Made by a program: the position numbers and the translations under genes
Shown: piece after piece, positions 27,806-36,741 of the stretch
Numbering within the stretch: the stretch's first letter is position 1
Layout of the letters: every line of letters starts with the position of its first letter
Notes under the pieces: model-generated
Seen by the model: the letters and a program-made list of their open reading frames with translations, nothing else
The model's database searches: none
What the model was told of the DNA's origin: nothing
NCBI GenBank assembly: GCA_001898255.1
Contig: MKTK01000013.1
Location: forward strand, 6,724-70,723
Length of the DNA stretch: 64,000 bases
From: Chryseobacterium sp. 39-10
Lineage (GTDB): Bacteria; Bacteroidota; Bacteroidia; Flavobacteriales; Weeksellaceae
Reading direction: 5' to 3'

Positions 27806-28810
27806 TTACTTTTTTGAATTGATATAGTTTTTCACATGAAAATCTACGCTTTCTTCCACGGGAATAAAGGTATATCCCAGTTGCTGCTTTATTTTTTCAT
27901 TTGAAATTTTATTAAAATTGGAGATCGCCTCAATATTGACTTTATTGGCCATTTTCAGCGACGGAATAAGCCATCCGAAAAGGAAACTAAGTGCACGGCC
28001 AGCTGTTAAAAGCCAATCAGGGAAAATGCGCTGTCCCTTTAAACCAAAATATTGACGAACCATTTTCCCAAAAGCTTTATAGCTCATATTCTCGGAAATG
28101 AGGATAAACCTTTCACCAAAAACGTTTTGATCCATGAGTGCTATTGCGATCTTGGCAACATCCCTCACATCCACATAAGATGTTCCTCCTTTTCCTGTAA
28201 AATTATTTTTCTTGAGGGTGGAGAATAATTCTCCACTGCTCTGGTTCCAGTTGCCGCTGCCAATGATCATTCCCGGATTAACGATTACCGTCTGCAAACC
28301 TTCGGCGGAGGCACGCCACACTTCCATCTCTGAAAAATGCTTGGATTTGGAATACGCCGAATGATCGATTTTGGAGTTGTAATTGGAGTCTTCATCCATT
28401 TCACCTTTTTCATTCAGTCCATCCAATACAGCAATTGAACTTACAAAACAGAATTTTTTAACGGAAGAACCTTCGCAGGCGAAGAGTAAATTCTTAGTTC
28501 CGTTGATGTTGGTGTGGTAGATTTCCTTTCTTTCATCGGGATGAAAACTAACTTTGGCGGCACAATGATAAACCTCTTCTACTCCTTTTAAAGCTTCAGT
28601 CAACGAGCTGATTTCATCAAAATCAACATCAACCCATTCAATGTTGGCAAATGCTTCATCGGAGTTATCAGTATAAAAGGAAAATGATTGCTTCACTTCT
28701 TCCAGATTACTGCTTTTGCGTTTTGCTGCACGAACTTTTTTCCCTTTTTTCAAAAGCTCAAGCACAATGACTCTTCCTAAAATTCCTGTGGCTCCGGTAA
28801 CTAAAATCAT
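27806..28810 (-). CDS. NAD(P)-dependent SDR/epimerase
   Basis: A 334-residue extended SDR of the 3-beta-HSD/dihydroflavonol-reductase-like branch. The dinucleotide-binding GATGILG is at 6-12 and the catalytic pair Y153/K157 is in SAYSKSKHF, with FVSSIAVLD ahead of it. The NPGMIIGSG motif is also typical of this group. It is first in an operon with the acyl-CoA ligase and mvaD, so a role in lipid or isoprenoid metabolism is plausible, but the substrate is unknown. A TATCTTTACCT stretch 65 bp upstream may be its promoter. Confidence 0.82.
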   Translation of the reverse strand: MILVTGATGILGRVIVLELLKKGKKVRAAKRKSSNLEEVKQSFSFYTDNSDEAFANIEWVDVDFDEISSLTEALKGVEEVYHCAAKVSFHPDERKEIYHTNINGTKNLLFACEGSSVKKFCFVSSIAVLDGLNEKGEMDEDSNYNSKIDHSAYSKSKHFSEMEVWRASAEGLQTVIVNPGMIIGSGNWNQSSGELFSTLKKNNFTGKGGTSYVDVRDVAKIAIALMDQNVFGERFILISENMSYKAFGKMVRQYFGLKGQRIFPDWLLTAGRALSFLFGWLIPSLKMANKVNIEAISNFNKISNEKIKQQLGYTFIPVEESVDFHVKNYINSKK

Positions 28811-28955
28811 TTTATATCGTGTGTGGTTTTTACAAAAACCTGTTTCTAACGTTTTAAAGAATGTTTAAAAACGGAGGTAAAGATACGGAATTGCCATTTA
28901 AAAAAAAGCGATAATAAGTACTGTTTGGTGCACAAAAATCTTTGTATACTACCAT

Positions 28956-29729
28956 TTACACGAGAAAATCCTTCACAGCCCTATTAAAATCTGTCGGATT
29001 ATCTGCCTGCACCCAATGGGAAGCATTTTGCACCTTCACGATGGACGAATTGGGGAATTGCTGCTTGATCTGAAACTCGTCCTGCGGAAGGATATAATTG
29101 GAGTTCGCACCCGCAATAAATAAGGTTCTGCCGCTGAAAACCCCAAACTTCACCGGACTCGAAATAAACTCACTGTACTTCTCGGACAGGGTTTTCAGGT
29201 TGAAACGCCACGCTAGTTTTTTATCTTCCTTCCAATAGAGATTTTTGGCAAGAAACTGAATCACCGCCTTTTCCGGGATAAACTGATGGAGCACTTCTTC
29301 CACGTCATGTCGTGTGTTTACCTGGCTAAAATCTACACTGCTCAACGCTTTAAGAATTCCCTGATGATGGGGAGGATACGCTTTCGGACCTATATCGACC
29401 ACGATAAGTTTCTCTACTTTTAAGGGGTATTTGATGGCAAACTGCATCACTGCTTTACCACCCAATGAATGGCCGAGCAAATTGGCTTTCGTAATGCCAT
29501 AAAAATCCATGTAATGGGTAATGTCGTGCGCCAAATCATCGAATGACATTTCTTCGGCATGAAAACTTTTGCCGTGATTTCTTAAATCAATCAAATGGAC
29601 CGGAAAATATTCGCTCATTTCTTTGCCAAAACTCCCCCAGTTATCGAGCATCCCAAAAAGCCCATGGAAAACCAACAAGGGAATTCCCGATTTTTCTTCT
29701 CCGTAAATTTTTGAATGTAATATCTCCAT
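28956..29729 (-). CDS. Alpha/beta hydrolase (YbfF-like esterase)
   Basis: A 257-residue cytosolic alpha/beta hydrolase. The nucleophile elbow GHSLGG has S88, FHGLFG at 21-26 is the oxyanion loop, and the histidine is in NASHWVQADNP near the end. LRNHGKS at 49-55 is typical of the YbfF group, which acts on acyl-CoA or small esters in vitro. It is the last gene of the mscS-pdxJ operon, 15 bp after another hydrolase of a different branch. Confidence 0.85.
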   Translation of the reverse strand: MEILHSKIYGEEKSGIPLLVFHGLFGMLDNWGSFGKEMSEYFPVHLIDLRNHGKSFHAEEMSFDDLAHDITHYMDFYGITKANLLGHSLGGKAVMQFAIKYPLKVEKLIVVDIGPKAYPPHHQGILKALSSVDFSQVNTRHDVEEVLHQFIPEKAVIQFLAKNLYWKEDKKLAWRFNLKTLSEKYSEFISSPVKFGVFSGRTLFIAGANSNYILPQDEFQIKQQFPNSSIVKVQNASHWVQADNPTDFNRAVKDFLV

Positions 29730-29744
29730 AAAAAATGCGCCTAT

Positions 29745-30647
29745 TTATTGCGCCAAAAATAAAGTATTAATTTGATCTGTAATTTCTTTACTAAACAACT
29801 GAGGTCCCAAAAGGTGACTTTTCTTAATGGTTAGAAACAATTTAGGAGCATTCACCTTTTCAAAAAGTTTTTTCCCTAATTTAAAGGGCACTACCCGATC
29901 GTCGGAACTGTGAATCACCAAAACGGGCTTATGAAATTTTTTCAGCAATTCTTGATTGTTGACATTATTTTTTACCAAGATTTTGCCTGCGACAGGAAGG
30001 TAATGAGCAGCAATATCATCTGCATTAAGCATCGTCCCTTCCAACACAAGTCCTTCAATTTGACTCTGGTATTTCTCAGCAACCGGAATTGCAAAATTGC
30101 CACCCATCGACTGCCCATAAATAATTTTCTTTACTCCAACGAATTCTTTCATTTTACTAAAATAATCGAATGCGGCAAATGAATCTTCCTGCGCATTCTT
30201 GCGGGTTGCTTCACCTTCAGAATAACCAAACCCGGCATAATCGAATAGAAAAACGCTATAGCCATATTCGGTAAGTGGCGCAAAATTACGAAACTGCGAA
30301 ATCAAATTACCTGAATTACCATGAAGAGCAAAAACAGCAATGTGCGCTTGGGATTCTTTCGGCGATAATAGCCATCCGTTGATCTTTCGCCCAGAGGAAG
30401 TATCGAAATAAACACTTTTGATATTATACTTATTTTTAAGCGTGTCGTTATTTTTGAAGAAAACAGGCCGCAAATCATCACCTAAAACATTCAGTTTAAT
30501 GGAATCCTGACCTTCACGCCAAGAAAATGACCTATCAGTTACCGAATTTCTCCATGGCTGCAACAAGGGATAATTAACCTGACAACTCCACAAGAAGCCC
30601 AAAAGACCAGATAAAATGATTATGTTGTGAAAATTTCTACGCCTCAT
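29745..30647 (-). CDS. Alpha/beta hydrolase, putative lipoprotein (BEM46/YqkD-like)
   Basis: A 300-residue hydrolase. An N-terminal hydrophobic stretch ends in LLGFLWSCQ, so Cys22 may be a lipidation site, placing the enzyme in the envelope. The catalytic elements are the HGNSGN oxyanion loop at 109-114, S180 in GQSMGG, an aspartate in HSSDDRVVP, and a histidine in KKSHLLGP. It starts one base after the pdxJ stop. The substrate is unknown. Confidence 0.82.
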   Translation of the reverse strand: MRRRNFHNIIILSGLLGFLWSCQVNYPLLQPWRNSVTDRSFSWREGQDSIKLNVLGDDLRPVFFKNNDTLKNKYNIKSVYFDTSSGRKINGWLLSPKESQAHIAVFALHGNSGNLISQFRNFAPLTEYGYSVFLFDYAGFGYSEGEATRKNAQEDSFAAFDYFSKMKEFVGVKKIIYGQSMGGNFAIPVAEKYQSQIEGLVLEGTMLNADDIAAHYLPVAGKILVKNNVNNQELLKKFHKPVLVIHSSDDRVVPFKLGKKLFEKVNAPKLFLTIKKSHLLGPQLFSKEITDQINTLFLAQ

Positions 30648-30648
30648 T

Positions 30649-31374
30649 TTACCACTTTGCCAACCTCTTCAAATAAAGCTGAACGGTATTTTCTAAACCC
30701 ATGTAAAGAGCTTCAGAAATAAGCGCATGACCAATGGAAACCTCCAACAGATTGGGAATACGATCGGCAAAATATTTCAGATTATCCAAACTCAAATCAT
30801 GTCCGGCATTGATTCCTAACCCATATTTCACGGCTTCTTCTGCAGTTGCCACATATGGCTTAATTGCGTTTTCAGGATTTGAAACATATTGCTTAGCATA
30901 GGCCTCGGTGTAAAGTTCAATACGATCCGCACCCGTTTCAGCAGCAAATTTCACCATCTGAGGATTGGGATCTAGAAAAATCGAAGTTCGAATTCCTGCA
31001 TTTTTAAACTCGGCGATGACGGATTTCAGAAAATCCATATGTTTTTCGCAATCCCAGCCAGCGTTGGATGTAATGGCATTATCAGCATCAGGAACCAATG
31101 TTACCTGCTCAGGCTTCACATCCAAAACCATATCTACAAAAGGTCTGTGCGGGTTTCCTTCAATGTTAAATTCCGTGTACACCAGCGGTTTAAGGTCATA
31201 TACATCTTTTCTTGTAATGTGCCTTTCGTCGGGTCTCGGATGAATAGTAATTCCCTGTGCTCCAAACTCTTGCAGCTTTATAGCGGCATCGGTAACGCTG
31301 GGCAAATCACTTCCTCTTGCATTTCTAATGGTGGCAATTTTATTGATGTTTACACTTAATTTTGTCATGTTCAT
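30649..31374 (-). CDS. pdxJ: Pyridoxine 5'-phosphate synthase
   Basis: Condenses 3-amino-1-hydroxyacetone 1-phosphate with deoxyxylulose 5-phosphate to form pyridoxine phosphate. The 241-residue TIM-barrel protein starts LSVNINKIATIRNARG, has HPRPDERHI (the phosphate and catalytic region), EFNIEGNP and GLGINAGHDLS, all PdxJ hallmarks. The ATG at 31374 overlaps the mscS stop (ATGA), which supports this start; a second ATG lies two codons in. A DXP-dependent B6 pathway alongside the mevalonate route implies DXP is made for cofactors. Confidence 0.95.
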   Translation of the reverse strand: MNMTKLSVNINKIATIRNARGSDLPSVTDAAIKLQEFGAQGITIHPRPDERHITRKDVYDLKPLVYTEFNIEGNPHRPFVDMVLDVKPEQVTLVPDADNAITSNAGWDCEKHMDFLKSVIAEFKNAGIRTSIFLDPNPQMVKFAAETGADRIELYTEAYAKQYVSNPENAIKPYVATAEEAVKYGLGINAGHDLSLDNLKYFADRIPNLLEVSIGHALISEALYMGLENTVQLYLKRLAKW

Positions 31375-32633
31375 ATATTTTTGGCAAACTGCATAATCTG
31401 CAGATCAAATTCTTTGGAGGCCACCAGTAAATGATCAAATATATCGGCCTGGATATCCTCATAATTCGACCATTGGGAATCATTGGTAAAACAGTATATT
31501 TCTAAAGGTAAACCTTGCGGCGTGTTTTCGAGCTGTCGCACAATTATGGTTTCTTTCTGATCGATAAAAGTATTGTTTTCCAGATACTTTATCACATATT
31601 CCCGAAAAACACCAATATTGGTGAGTTGTCGCCCGTTAATTAGCATCTCTGCGTTGTCTATTCTTTCGCGCTGACTAACGATTTCTGATTTCTTTTCCAA
31701 AAGATATCTGGAAATCAGGTTAATGCGAGCCAGATGGTCGATGTTTTCTATATTTAAAAATTTAAAGGAATTAATGTTAAAAATAATCGAGCGCTTGATC
31801 CTTCTGGTATTGCTTTCCGACATGACCTGGATGTTTTTTATTTCGGTCGAGAGCAAATCGTAGGTTGGAATGGTAGAAATCGTTTTATCGAAATTTTGAA
31901 TTTTGGTGGTTAGCAGATTAATGTCCTGAATATTTCCCTCAAGATTATACTTCGGGATTCCGATCCAGTCGCCCACTTTCAGGTTTTTGGAGGTTGCCAC
32001 ATGCAATCCGGTAACAAAACCAAGAATAGTATCGCGAAAGATCAGCACCAAAACCGCAGTAATAGCACCCAAACTACCTACAATTGCAGAGCTGCTGATG
32101 CCAAAAATTACACATATTGCTACCACGGTACATACAAAACTCCCCATTATTTTCAGGGTTTGCGAAACCGCATTCAGCGCAATAATTTTGTAATAATCCT
32201 TTTTAATAATGAAATAATTGCGGAAAGCACTCAGGGCACGATAGAGCATTCCTGCTACCACAATAACAAGAGCCAAACCCACCATCCTTTCTAAGAAAGT
32301 GAAGCTTTTCGGATGCCTGTAAAAAACTGAAAGCAGGGCAAAACTTCCGAAAAGTAATGCAATGAGATGCGACAAAGAGTTGGTAATACGCGATTGGTAA
32401 ACCGATTTCAAAACAGGATATTGATCTTTATTAAAAAAAGCGCGGAAAATACTGTTGAGGATAAACTTGAGTACAAAATCGACAAGATAGACTAATGCTG
32501 TTAAAAAGGCGAACTTAAACATAATCTGTACCAGCAAAATCCAACGTTCAGGAAGCATATCGCTCACAAAAAAATGAATGCGATCGCTCATGTCCTGCAG
32601 GAAATCTTTGGTATCTTTCAGTTCATCGTTCAT
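31371..32633 (-). CDS. Mechanosensitive ion channel, MscS family
   Basis: A 420-residue MscS-type channel for release of solutes on hypo-osmotic shock. It has four or five membrane helices between about 25 and 190, the pore-lining TM3 rich in Gly and Ala (SSSAIVGSLGAITAVL), followed by DTILGFVTGLHVATSKNLKVGDWI, the conserved start of the beta domain. Weak upstream ATGs at 32663 and 32690 would lengthen it; I prefer 32633 because it starts with a soluble amphipathic helix as in homologues. It heads the operon with pdxJ. Confidence 0.88.
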   Translation of the reverse strand: MNDELKDTKDFLQDMSDRIHFFVSDMLPERWILLVQIMFKFAFLTALVYLVDFVLKFILNSIFRAFFNKDQYPVLKSVYQSRITNSLSHLIALLFGSFALLSVFYRHPKSFTFLERMVGLALVIVVAGMLYRALSAFRNYFIIKKDYYKIIALNAVSQTLKIMGSFVCTVVAICVIFGISSSAIVGSLGAITAVLVLIFRDTILGFVTGLHVATSKNLKVGDWIGIPKYNLEGNIQDINLLTTKIQNFDKTISTIPTYDLLSTEIKNIQVMSESNTRRIKRSIIFNINSFKFLNIENIDHLARINLISRYLLEKKSEIVSQRERIDNAEMLINGRQLTNIGVFREYVIKYLENNTFIDQKETIIVRQLENTPQGLPLEIYCFTNDSQWSNYEDIQADIFDHLLVASKEFDLQIMQFAKNI

Positions 32634-32698
32634 CGGCACAAAAATAAGAAAACTGTTTGTCATTCCCTGATTATTAGCTATTTTTAACAAAAAAATAA

Positions 32699-33190
32699 AT
32701 GGATCAATCCCTTATTTATCTGATTAGTTTACTACTGTTAATTGTAGGAATATTAGGAACTTTCATCCCCGTTTTACCTGGTTTATTGTTGAGTATTTGC
32801 GGGCTTCTTCTCTATAAATTCGGAACAGACGCGCCACTTTCCATTGCGTATGTGTGGATTTTCGCAGCGCTCACGGGTATTTCAGCTATTTTAAACTACG
32901 TCATCCCTGCACGAACCAATCGAAAATATGGCGGTACCCGTTGGGGAAGCGTCGGATCTGTGGTGGGTACAATACTCGGGATGCTATTTATTCCCGTTCC
33001 GTTTGGGTTTCTAATCGGAATGTTTTTGGGGGTATTTGTGGGCGAATTGCTGCACGATGCTTCCGATAAAAAGAAAGCATGGAACTCTACAAAAGGTGCA
33101 ATGATCGGTTTTTTGTACAGCACAGGATTTAGCTTTATCGTTGCTTTGGCAATGTTTTTGGTGGTGCTTTTAGATATGTTTAAAAATTAA
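32699..33190 (+). CDS. DUF456 family membrane protein
   Basis: A 163-residue protein with about four membrane helices, rich in Gly. It contains GILGTFIPVLPG at 17-28 and the paired glycine-rich stretch around 85-110 (GSVVGTILGMLF, PFGFLIGMFLGVFVGELL), as in DUF456 proteins, whose glycine-zipper helices are of unknown function. A weak box TATTTTTA (32679-32686) lies 12 bp before the start. The lipoprotein gene follows by 3 bp. Confidence 0.88.
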   Translation: MDQSLIYLISLLLLIVGILGTFIPVLPGLLLSICGLLLYKFGTDAPLSIAYVWIFAALTGISAILNYVIPARTNRKYGGTRWGSVGSVVGTILGMLFIPVPFGFLIGMFLGVFVGELLHDASDKKKAWNSTKGAMIGFLYSTGFSFIVALAMFLVVLLDMFKN

Positions 33191-33193
33191 ATA

Positions 33194-33787
33194 ATGGAGT
33201 ACAGAATGATTTTGGCGGGCGTCGCACTAATAACGATGGTCACCTGTAAAAACCAAACGGCAAACCAAACAGATCCTCAACCCAAAGAAACGATGGCAAC
33301 AAATACTCCAAATTCTAGTCCTGCTAAAGCAGAACCCGAAATGGCGCCCGGACTGCCACCAGATCAGGAAGCCGTAAAACAAGCAGAAAAAGAAACAAAA
33401 AACGCTGCAGCAAACCAACAAGGAGTTGTTTATTTGAACGAGGGAGAGAGTAAATTCCTACAACAATACCAAATGAATGTTTCCTTCAGGGGAATAACCG
33501 AAGACAGCCGATGTCCTGCAGGTGTGGATTGTATTTGGGAAGGCGTTGCCTCTGCAGAAGTAGAAGTGATGGGAACTGCGACAAGGCCAATGGTTCTGAA
33601 ACTTAGCACAATGCAGGACGCTAATAAAGGATACGAAAAAGCTCAATCCTTCAACGGTTATAGCATTACCCTTGTTTCTGTAACTCCTGGAACAACTTCT
33701 TCAAAAGGTTTTGAACAGTTAAGAGGAAAATACAAAATAGGATTAAAATTCTCACGTTCCTCAGCGCAAAATCCTACCACGAAATAG
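33194..33787 (+). CDS. Putative lipoprotein with a DSRCP/CxWxG domain
   Basis: A 197-residue envelope protein. The N-terminus is hydrophobic and ends in a weak lipobox (ITMVTC). A low-complexity linker rich in Pro, Glu, Ala and Asn spans about 20-75. The C-terminal domain holds EDSRCPAGVDCIWEGVA around 108-124, a two-cysteine motif repeated across many uncharacterised Bacteroidota lipoproteins. It is probably co-transcribed with the DUF456 gene. It overlaps the convergent ung gene by 14 bp. The function is unknown. Confidence 0.75.
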   Translation: MEYRMILAGVALITMVTCKNQTANQTDPQPKETMATNTPNSSPAKAEPEMAPGLPPDQEAVKQAEKETKNAAANQQGVVYLNEGESKFLQQYQMNVSFRGITEDSRCPAGVDCIWEGVASAEVEVMGTATRPMVLKLSTMQDANKGYEKAQSFNGYSITLVSVTPGTTSSKGFEQLRGKYKIGLKFSRSSAQNPTTK

Positions 33788-34415
33788 GTTTATGGTTATG
33801 ATCTTCTAGCAATTGATTAATTCTGGAAAAAGGTTTGCTTCCGTAAAAACCACGATGGACTGAAAATGGCGACGGATGAGCCGATTTAATAATAAAATGT
33901 TTAGAGGAATCGATGAATTCCTCTTTTTTTTGCGCAAAAGCACCCCAAAGCACGAAAACCACATTTTCCCTTCTTGCAGAAATTTCTTTGATGATGAAAT
34001 TGGTAAACTCTTCCCAACCCAAATCCTTATGCGAATTAGGTGAATGTGCTTTTACAGTTAACGTTGCATTCAGCAATAAAACCCCTTGCTGAGCCCAATC
34101 ATCAAGTTCTTTCTTCGATCGGTCAATATGGATATCATCCTTCAGTTCCGTAAAAATATTTTTGAGAGAAGGCGGTGCCGCAACAGATTCCGAAACAGAA
34201 AAACACAATCCATTGGCCTGCTTATCGCCATGATAGGGATCCTGACCAATGATAACCACTTTCACCTCATCAAAAGGAGTAAGTTCCAGTGCACGAAAAA
34301 TCTGATTTCTTGGAGGAAAACACTGTTGCTGTGCATATTCATGCTTCACTTTTTGCCAAAGCGTTTCAAAATAATCGGAATTTTTAATGGGCGCCAAAAC
34401 TTCGGTCCAAGTCAT
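33774..34415 (-). CDS. ung: Uracil-DNA glycosylase
   Basis: Removes uracil from DNA and starts base-excision repair. The 213-residue family 1 enzyme has the water-activating loop GQDPYHG near residue 55-61, LLLNATLTV around 115-123, the VLWGAFAQKK region, and HPSPFSVHRGF near residue 180, the minor-groove intercalation loop. A TAATTTTG box lies 23 bp before the start. Confidence 0.96.
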   Translation of the reverse strand: MTWTEVLAPIKNSDYFETLWQKVKHEYAQQQCFPPRNQIFRALELTPFDEVKVVIIGQDPYHGDKQANGLCFSVSESVAAPPSLKNIFTELKDDIHIDRSKKELDDWAQQGVLLLNATLTVKAHSPNSHKDLGWEEFTNFIIKEISARRENVVFVLWGAFAQKKEEFIDSSKHFIIKSAHPSPFSVHRGFYGSKPFSRINQLLEDHNHKPISW

Positions 34416-34438
34416 TGTTTTATGAATTTTTAATACAG

Positions 34439-34446
34439 CAAAATTA
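34439..34446 (-). promoter_or_regulatory. -7 element of ung
   Basis: TAATTTTG on the minus strand, 23 bp before the ung ATG. Confidence 0.55.
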
Positions 34447-34573
34447 GGAATTATGAAATGAATGAGGGCTTTCTTGCTGCAGTAGCTTTATCTCATTCCA
34501 ATGAAAAACGTTATTAGTTCCGTAAATATCAGCTTAACCAATACCTCATACCTGCATTCCCAAAATATCTCAC

Positions 34574-34581
34574 TAAATTTG
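34574..34581 (+). promoter_or_regulatory. -7 element of mutS2, deciding its start
   Basis: TAAATTTG lies inside the longest reading of the frame and ends three bases before an in-frame GTG at 34585. Other genes here (recR, dinB, 38778) show the same three-to-five base spacing. Confidence 0.5.
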
Positions 34582-34584
34582 CAT

Positions 34585-36735
34585 GTGCACATTTTACAGG
34601 ACGATTTAAACGAACTTGAATTTCCCGCGTTGTTGGCGGAAATTTCCCCTTTTGCTTTTTCTTCGAAAACTGCGGAAAAAATTGAAACACTGCAACCCAT
34701 GGAAGTGGATGTAGCCGAACTTTCATTGAAAAAAGTCGCAGAATATTTGTCGAGTTTCGAGAGCGATAATGCTATTCCTTTTGATGAATACGATGATATA
34801 GAATCCGAATTGAAACTCATGCTGATCGAGAATTTTCGGTTAGAGAATAATGCGTTTATTAGGATCAAGAATATCACTCAACAAATCGGGAAACTGCAGA
34901 AATTTTATCCCGTTTACGAAGATCTTTTTCTAGAGTTGAACAATGACGTAAAAGATCTGGAATTCCGGAAAGAAATCATCGACAAGATCGACCGCGTTTT
35001 CAACCGTTTTGGCGAAGTGAAAAGCGAAGCTTCCCCAGATTTGAAAATCTTAAGAACCGAAATTCAGCACGCCAGAAAAGCCATTCAGGAAAATTTTAAC
35101 CGCACGCTTGCTTCACTTTCTTCCACCGATTTTTTGGATGATATTCGCGAAAGCATTATCGACGACCAAAGGGTTTTAGCGGTGAAGTCTGCATACAAAA
35201 AAAGAGTGGCTGGACGGGTTTTAGGTGTTTCAAAAACGGGCTCCATCACTTATATTCAGCCAGAATCAGTAGTTAAACATCAGTTTAAGCTCCGCGAAAA
35301 TCTGGAAGAAGAAAAAAAGGAAACCGATCGTATTCTTCGTAAACTCACTGCCGAAATTGCAGAATTCCAACCTCAGCTTTCTACTTATCAAACGTATATT
35401 TTTGATTTAGATTTAACCAGAGCCAAAGCCAAATTTGCTGAAAAAATTGGCGGCGTTTTGCCCAAAATCAACCGCCACAAGACATTGCGACTGAAAGATG
35501 CCTTTCATCCTTTGCTGCTGGTTCGTAACCGCGAGGAAAACAAACAAATTTTTCCGCAGACTTTAACCTTAACTGAACACAATCGCATTTTGTGTATTTC
35601 AGGACCCAACGCCGGTGGAAAATCCATCACCCTGAAAACCGTAGGATTATTGCAACTGATGATCCAGAGCGGAATTTTAGTTCCTGTACATCCCAAATCC
35701 GAAATGTTTTTCTTTGGAAAACTGATGACCGATATTGGCGATAACCAGTCGATCGAAAACCATCTCTCGACCTACTCTTCACGATTAAAAAAAATGTCTA
35801 AAATCATTCGTGAAGCCGATGCTGAAACCCTTTTGCTGATTGATGAATTCGGCACCGGATCGGATCCGGAATTAGGAGGCGCTCTTGCCGAAAGTTTCCT
35901 GGAATTTTTCTACGACAAAAAATCGTTTGCCATCATCACCACACATTATACCAATATTAAACTTGTGGTGGAGCAGCTTCCGAATGCTGAAAATGCAGCC
36001 ATGCTTTTTGATGAATATTCGCTGGAACCGCTGTATAAATTAGAAGTGGGACAAGCGGGAAGTTCCTTTACTTTTGAAGTGGCGGAGAAAAACAAAATAC
36101 CCAGATTCATCATCAACACTGCCAAGAAAAAGGTGGAACACGACATCGTGAACCTCGACAAGACGATTGTGAAACTTCAGCAGGAAAAATTTGAAGTAGA
36201 AAAGCTAAAATCGAATCTTACGGAGCAGAAAGAATCCACTCAGAACAAAAGAGAAAACCTTGAAAAACTTAATGAGCAACTTCAGCAGAAACTCTTCAAT
36301 TTCCAAAAGTTGTATGAAGAAGAACACCGGAAACTTCAGTTCGGCAACAAAATTGAGGGCTTTATCGACTCTTATGTAAAAGGGAAATCACGAAAAGAAG
36401 TGGTACGCGATTTTGTGAAAATTCTGGAGCAGGAGAAATTCAGAAAATTAGGATCCGATAAGGATGAAACCAAGAAGCTGCAAGTCATCAAACGGAAAAT
36501 CACCCAGCAATTGAAGAAAGAAAACGTACAGGAAAAAATTGCCGAAACCAACGAAAAACTTGAAGACCGCCGCCAAAAAGAAAGAGCCGTTTGGATAAAA
36601 GTTGGGCAAAGGGTAAGAATTGCCGGCTCCACCTCGGTAGGAACTATTAGTGAAATCCTGAAAAATGGAAAAGTAACGGTGAATTACGGAACTTTCAAAA
36701 CACAGATTTCAGCGGATGAGTTGGAAAGAATCTAA
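34585..36735 (+). CDS. MutS2-like DNA-binding ATPase lacking an Smr domain
   Basis: A MutS2-type protein of 716 residues from the GTG at 34585 (744 if started at the ATG at 34501). The N-terminal region is the clamp and core of MutS2, including SPDLKILRTEI and the GRVLGVSKTGSITYIQP stretch. The ATPase has Walker A GPNAGGKS (340-347) and Walker B LLLIDEFGTGSDPE (D420/E421). A long charged coiled coil follows (about 510-640), then a small KOW-like end. MutS2 proteins usually finish with an Smr nuclease domain; none is seen here. Related proteins act on ribosomes or recombination intermediates. The start choice rests on the promoter box and on the homologue-like beginning ILQDDLNELEF. Confidence 0.85.
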   Translation: MHILQDDLNELEFPALLAEISPFAFSSKTAEKIETLQPMEVDVAELSLKKVAEYLSSFESDNAIPFDEYDDIESELKLMLIENFRLENNAFIRIKNITQQIGKLQKFYPVYEDLFLELNNDVKDLEFRKEIIDKIDRVFNRFGEVKSEASPDLKILRTEIQHARKAIQENFNRTLASLSSTDFLDDIRESIIDDQRVLAVKSAYKKRVAGRVLGVSKTGSITYIQPESVVKHQFKLRENLEEEKKETDRILRKLTAEIAEFQPQLSTYQTYIFDLDLTRAKAKFAEKIGGVLPKINRHKTLRLKDAFHPLLLVRNREENKQIFPQTLTLTEHNRILCISGPNAGGKSITLKTVGLLQLMIQSGILVPVHPKSEMFFFGKLMTDIGDNQSIENHLSTYSSRLKKMSKIIREADAETLLLIDEFGTGSDPELGGALAESFLEFFYDKKSFAIITTHYTNIKLVVEQLPNAENAAMLFDEYSLEPLYKLEVGQAGSSFTFEVAEKNKIPRFIINTAKKKVEHDIVNLDKTIVKLQQEKFEVEKLKSNLTEQKESTQNKRENLEKLNEQLQQKLFNFQKLYEEEHRKLQFGNKIEGFIDSYVKGKSRKEVVRDFVKILEQEKFRKLGSDKDETKKLQVIKRKITQQLKKENVQEKIAETNEKLEDRRQKERAVWIKVGQRVRIAGSTSVGTISEILKNGKVTVNYGTFKTQISADELERI

Positions 36736-36741
36736 CCGAAA

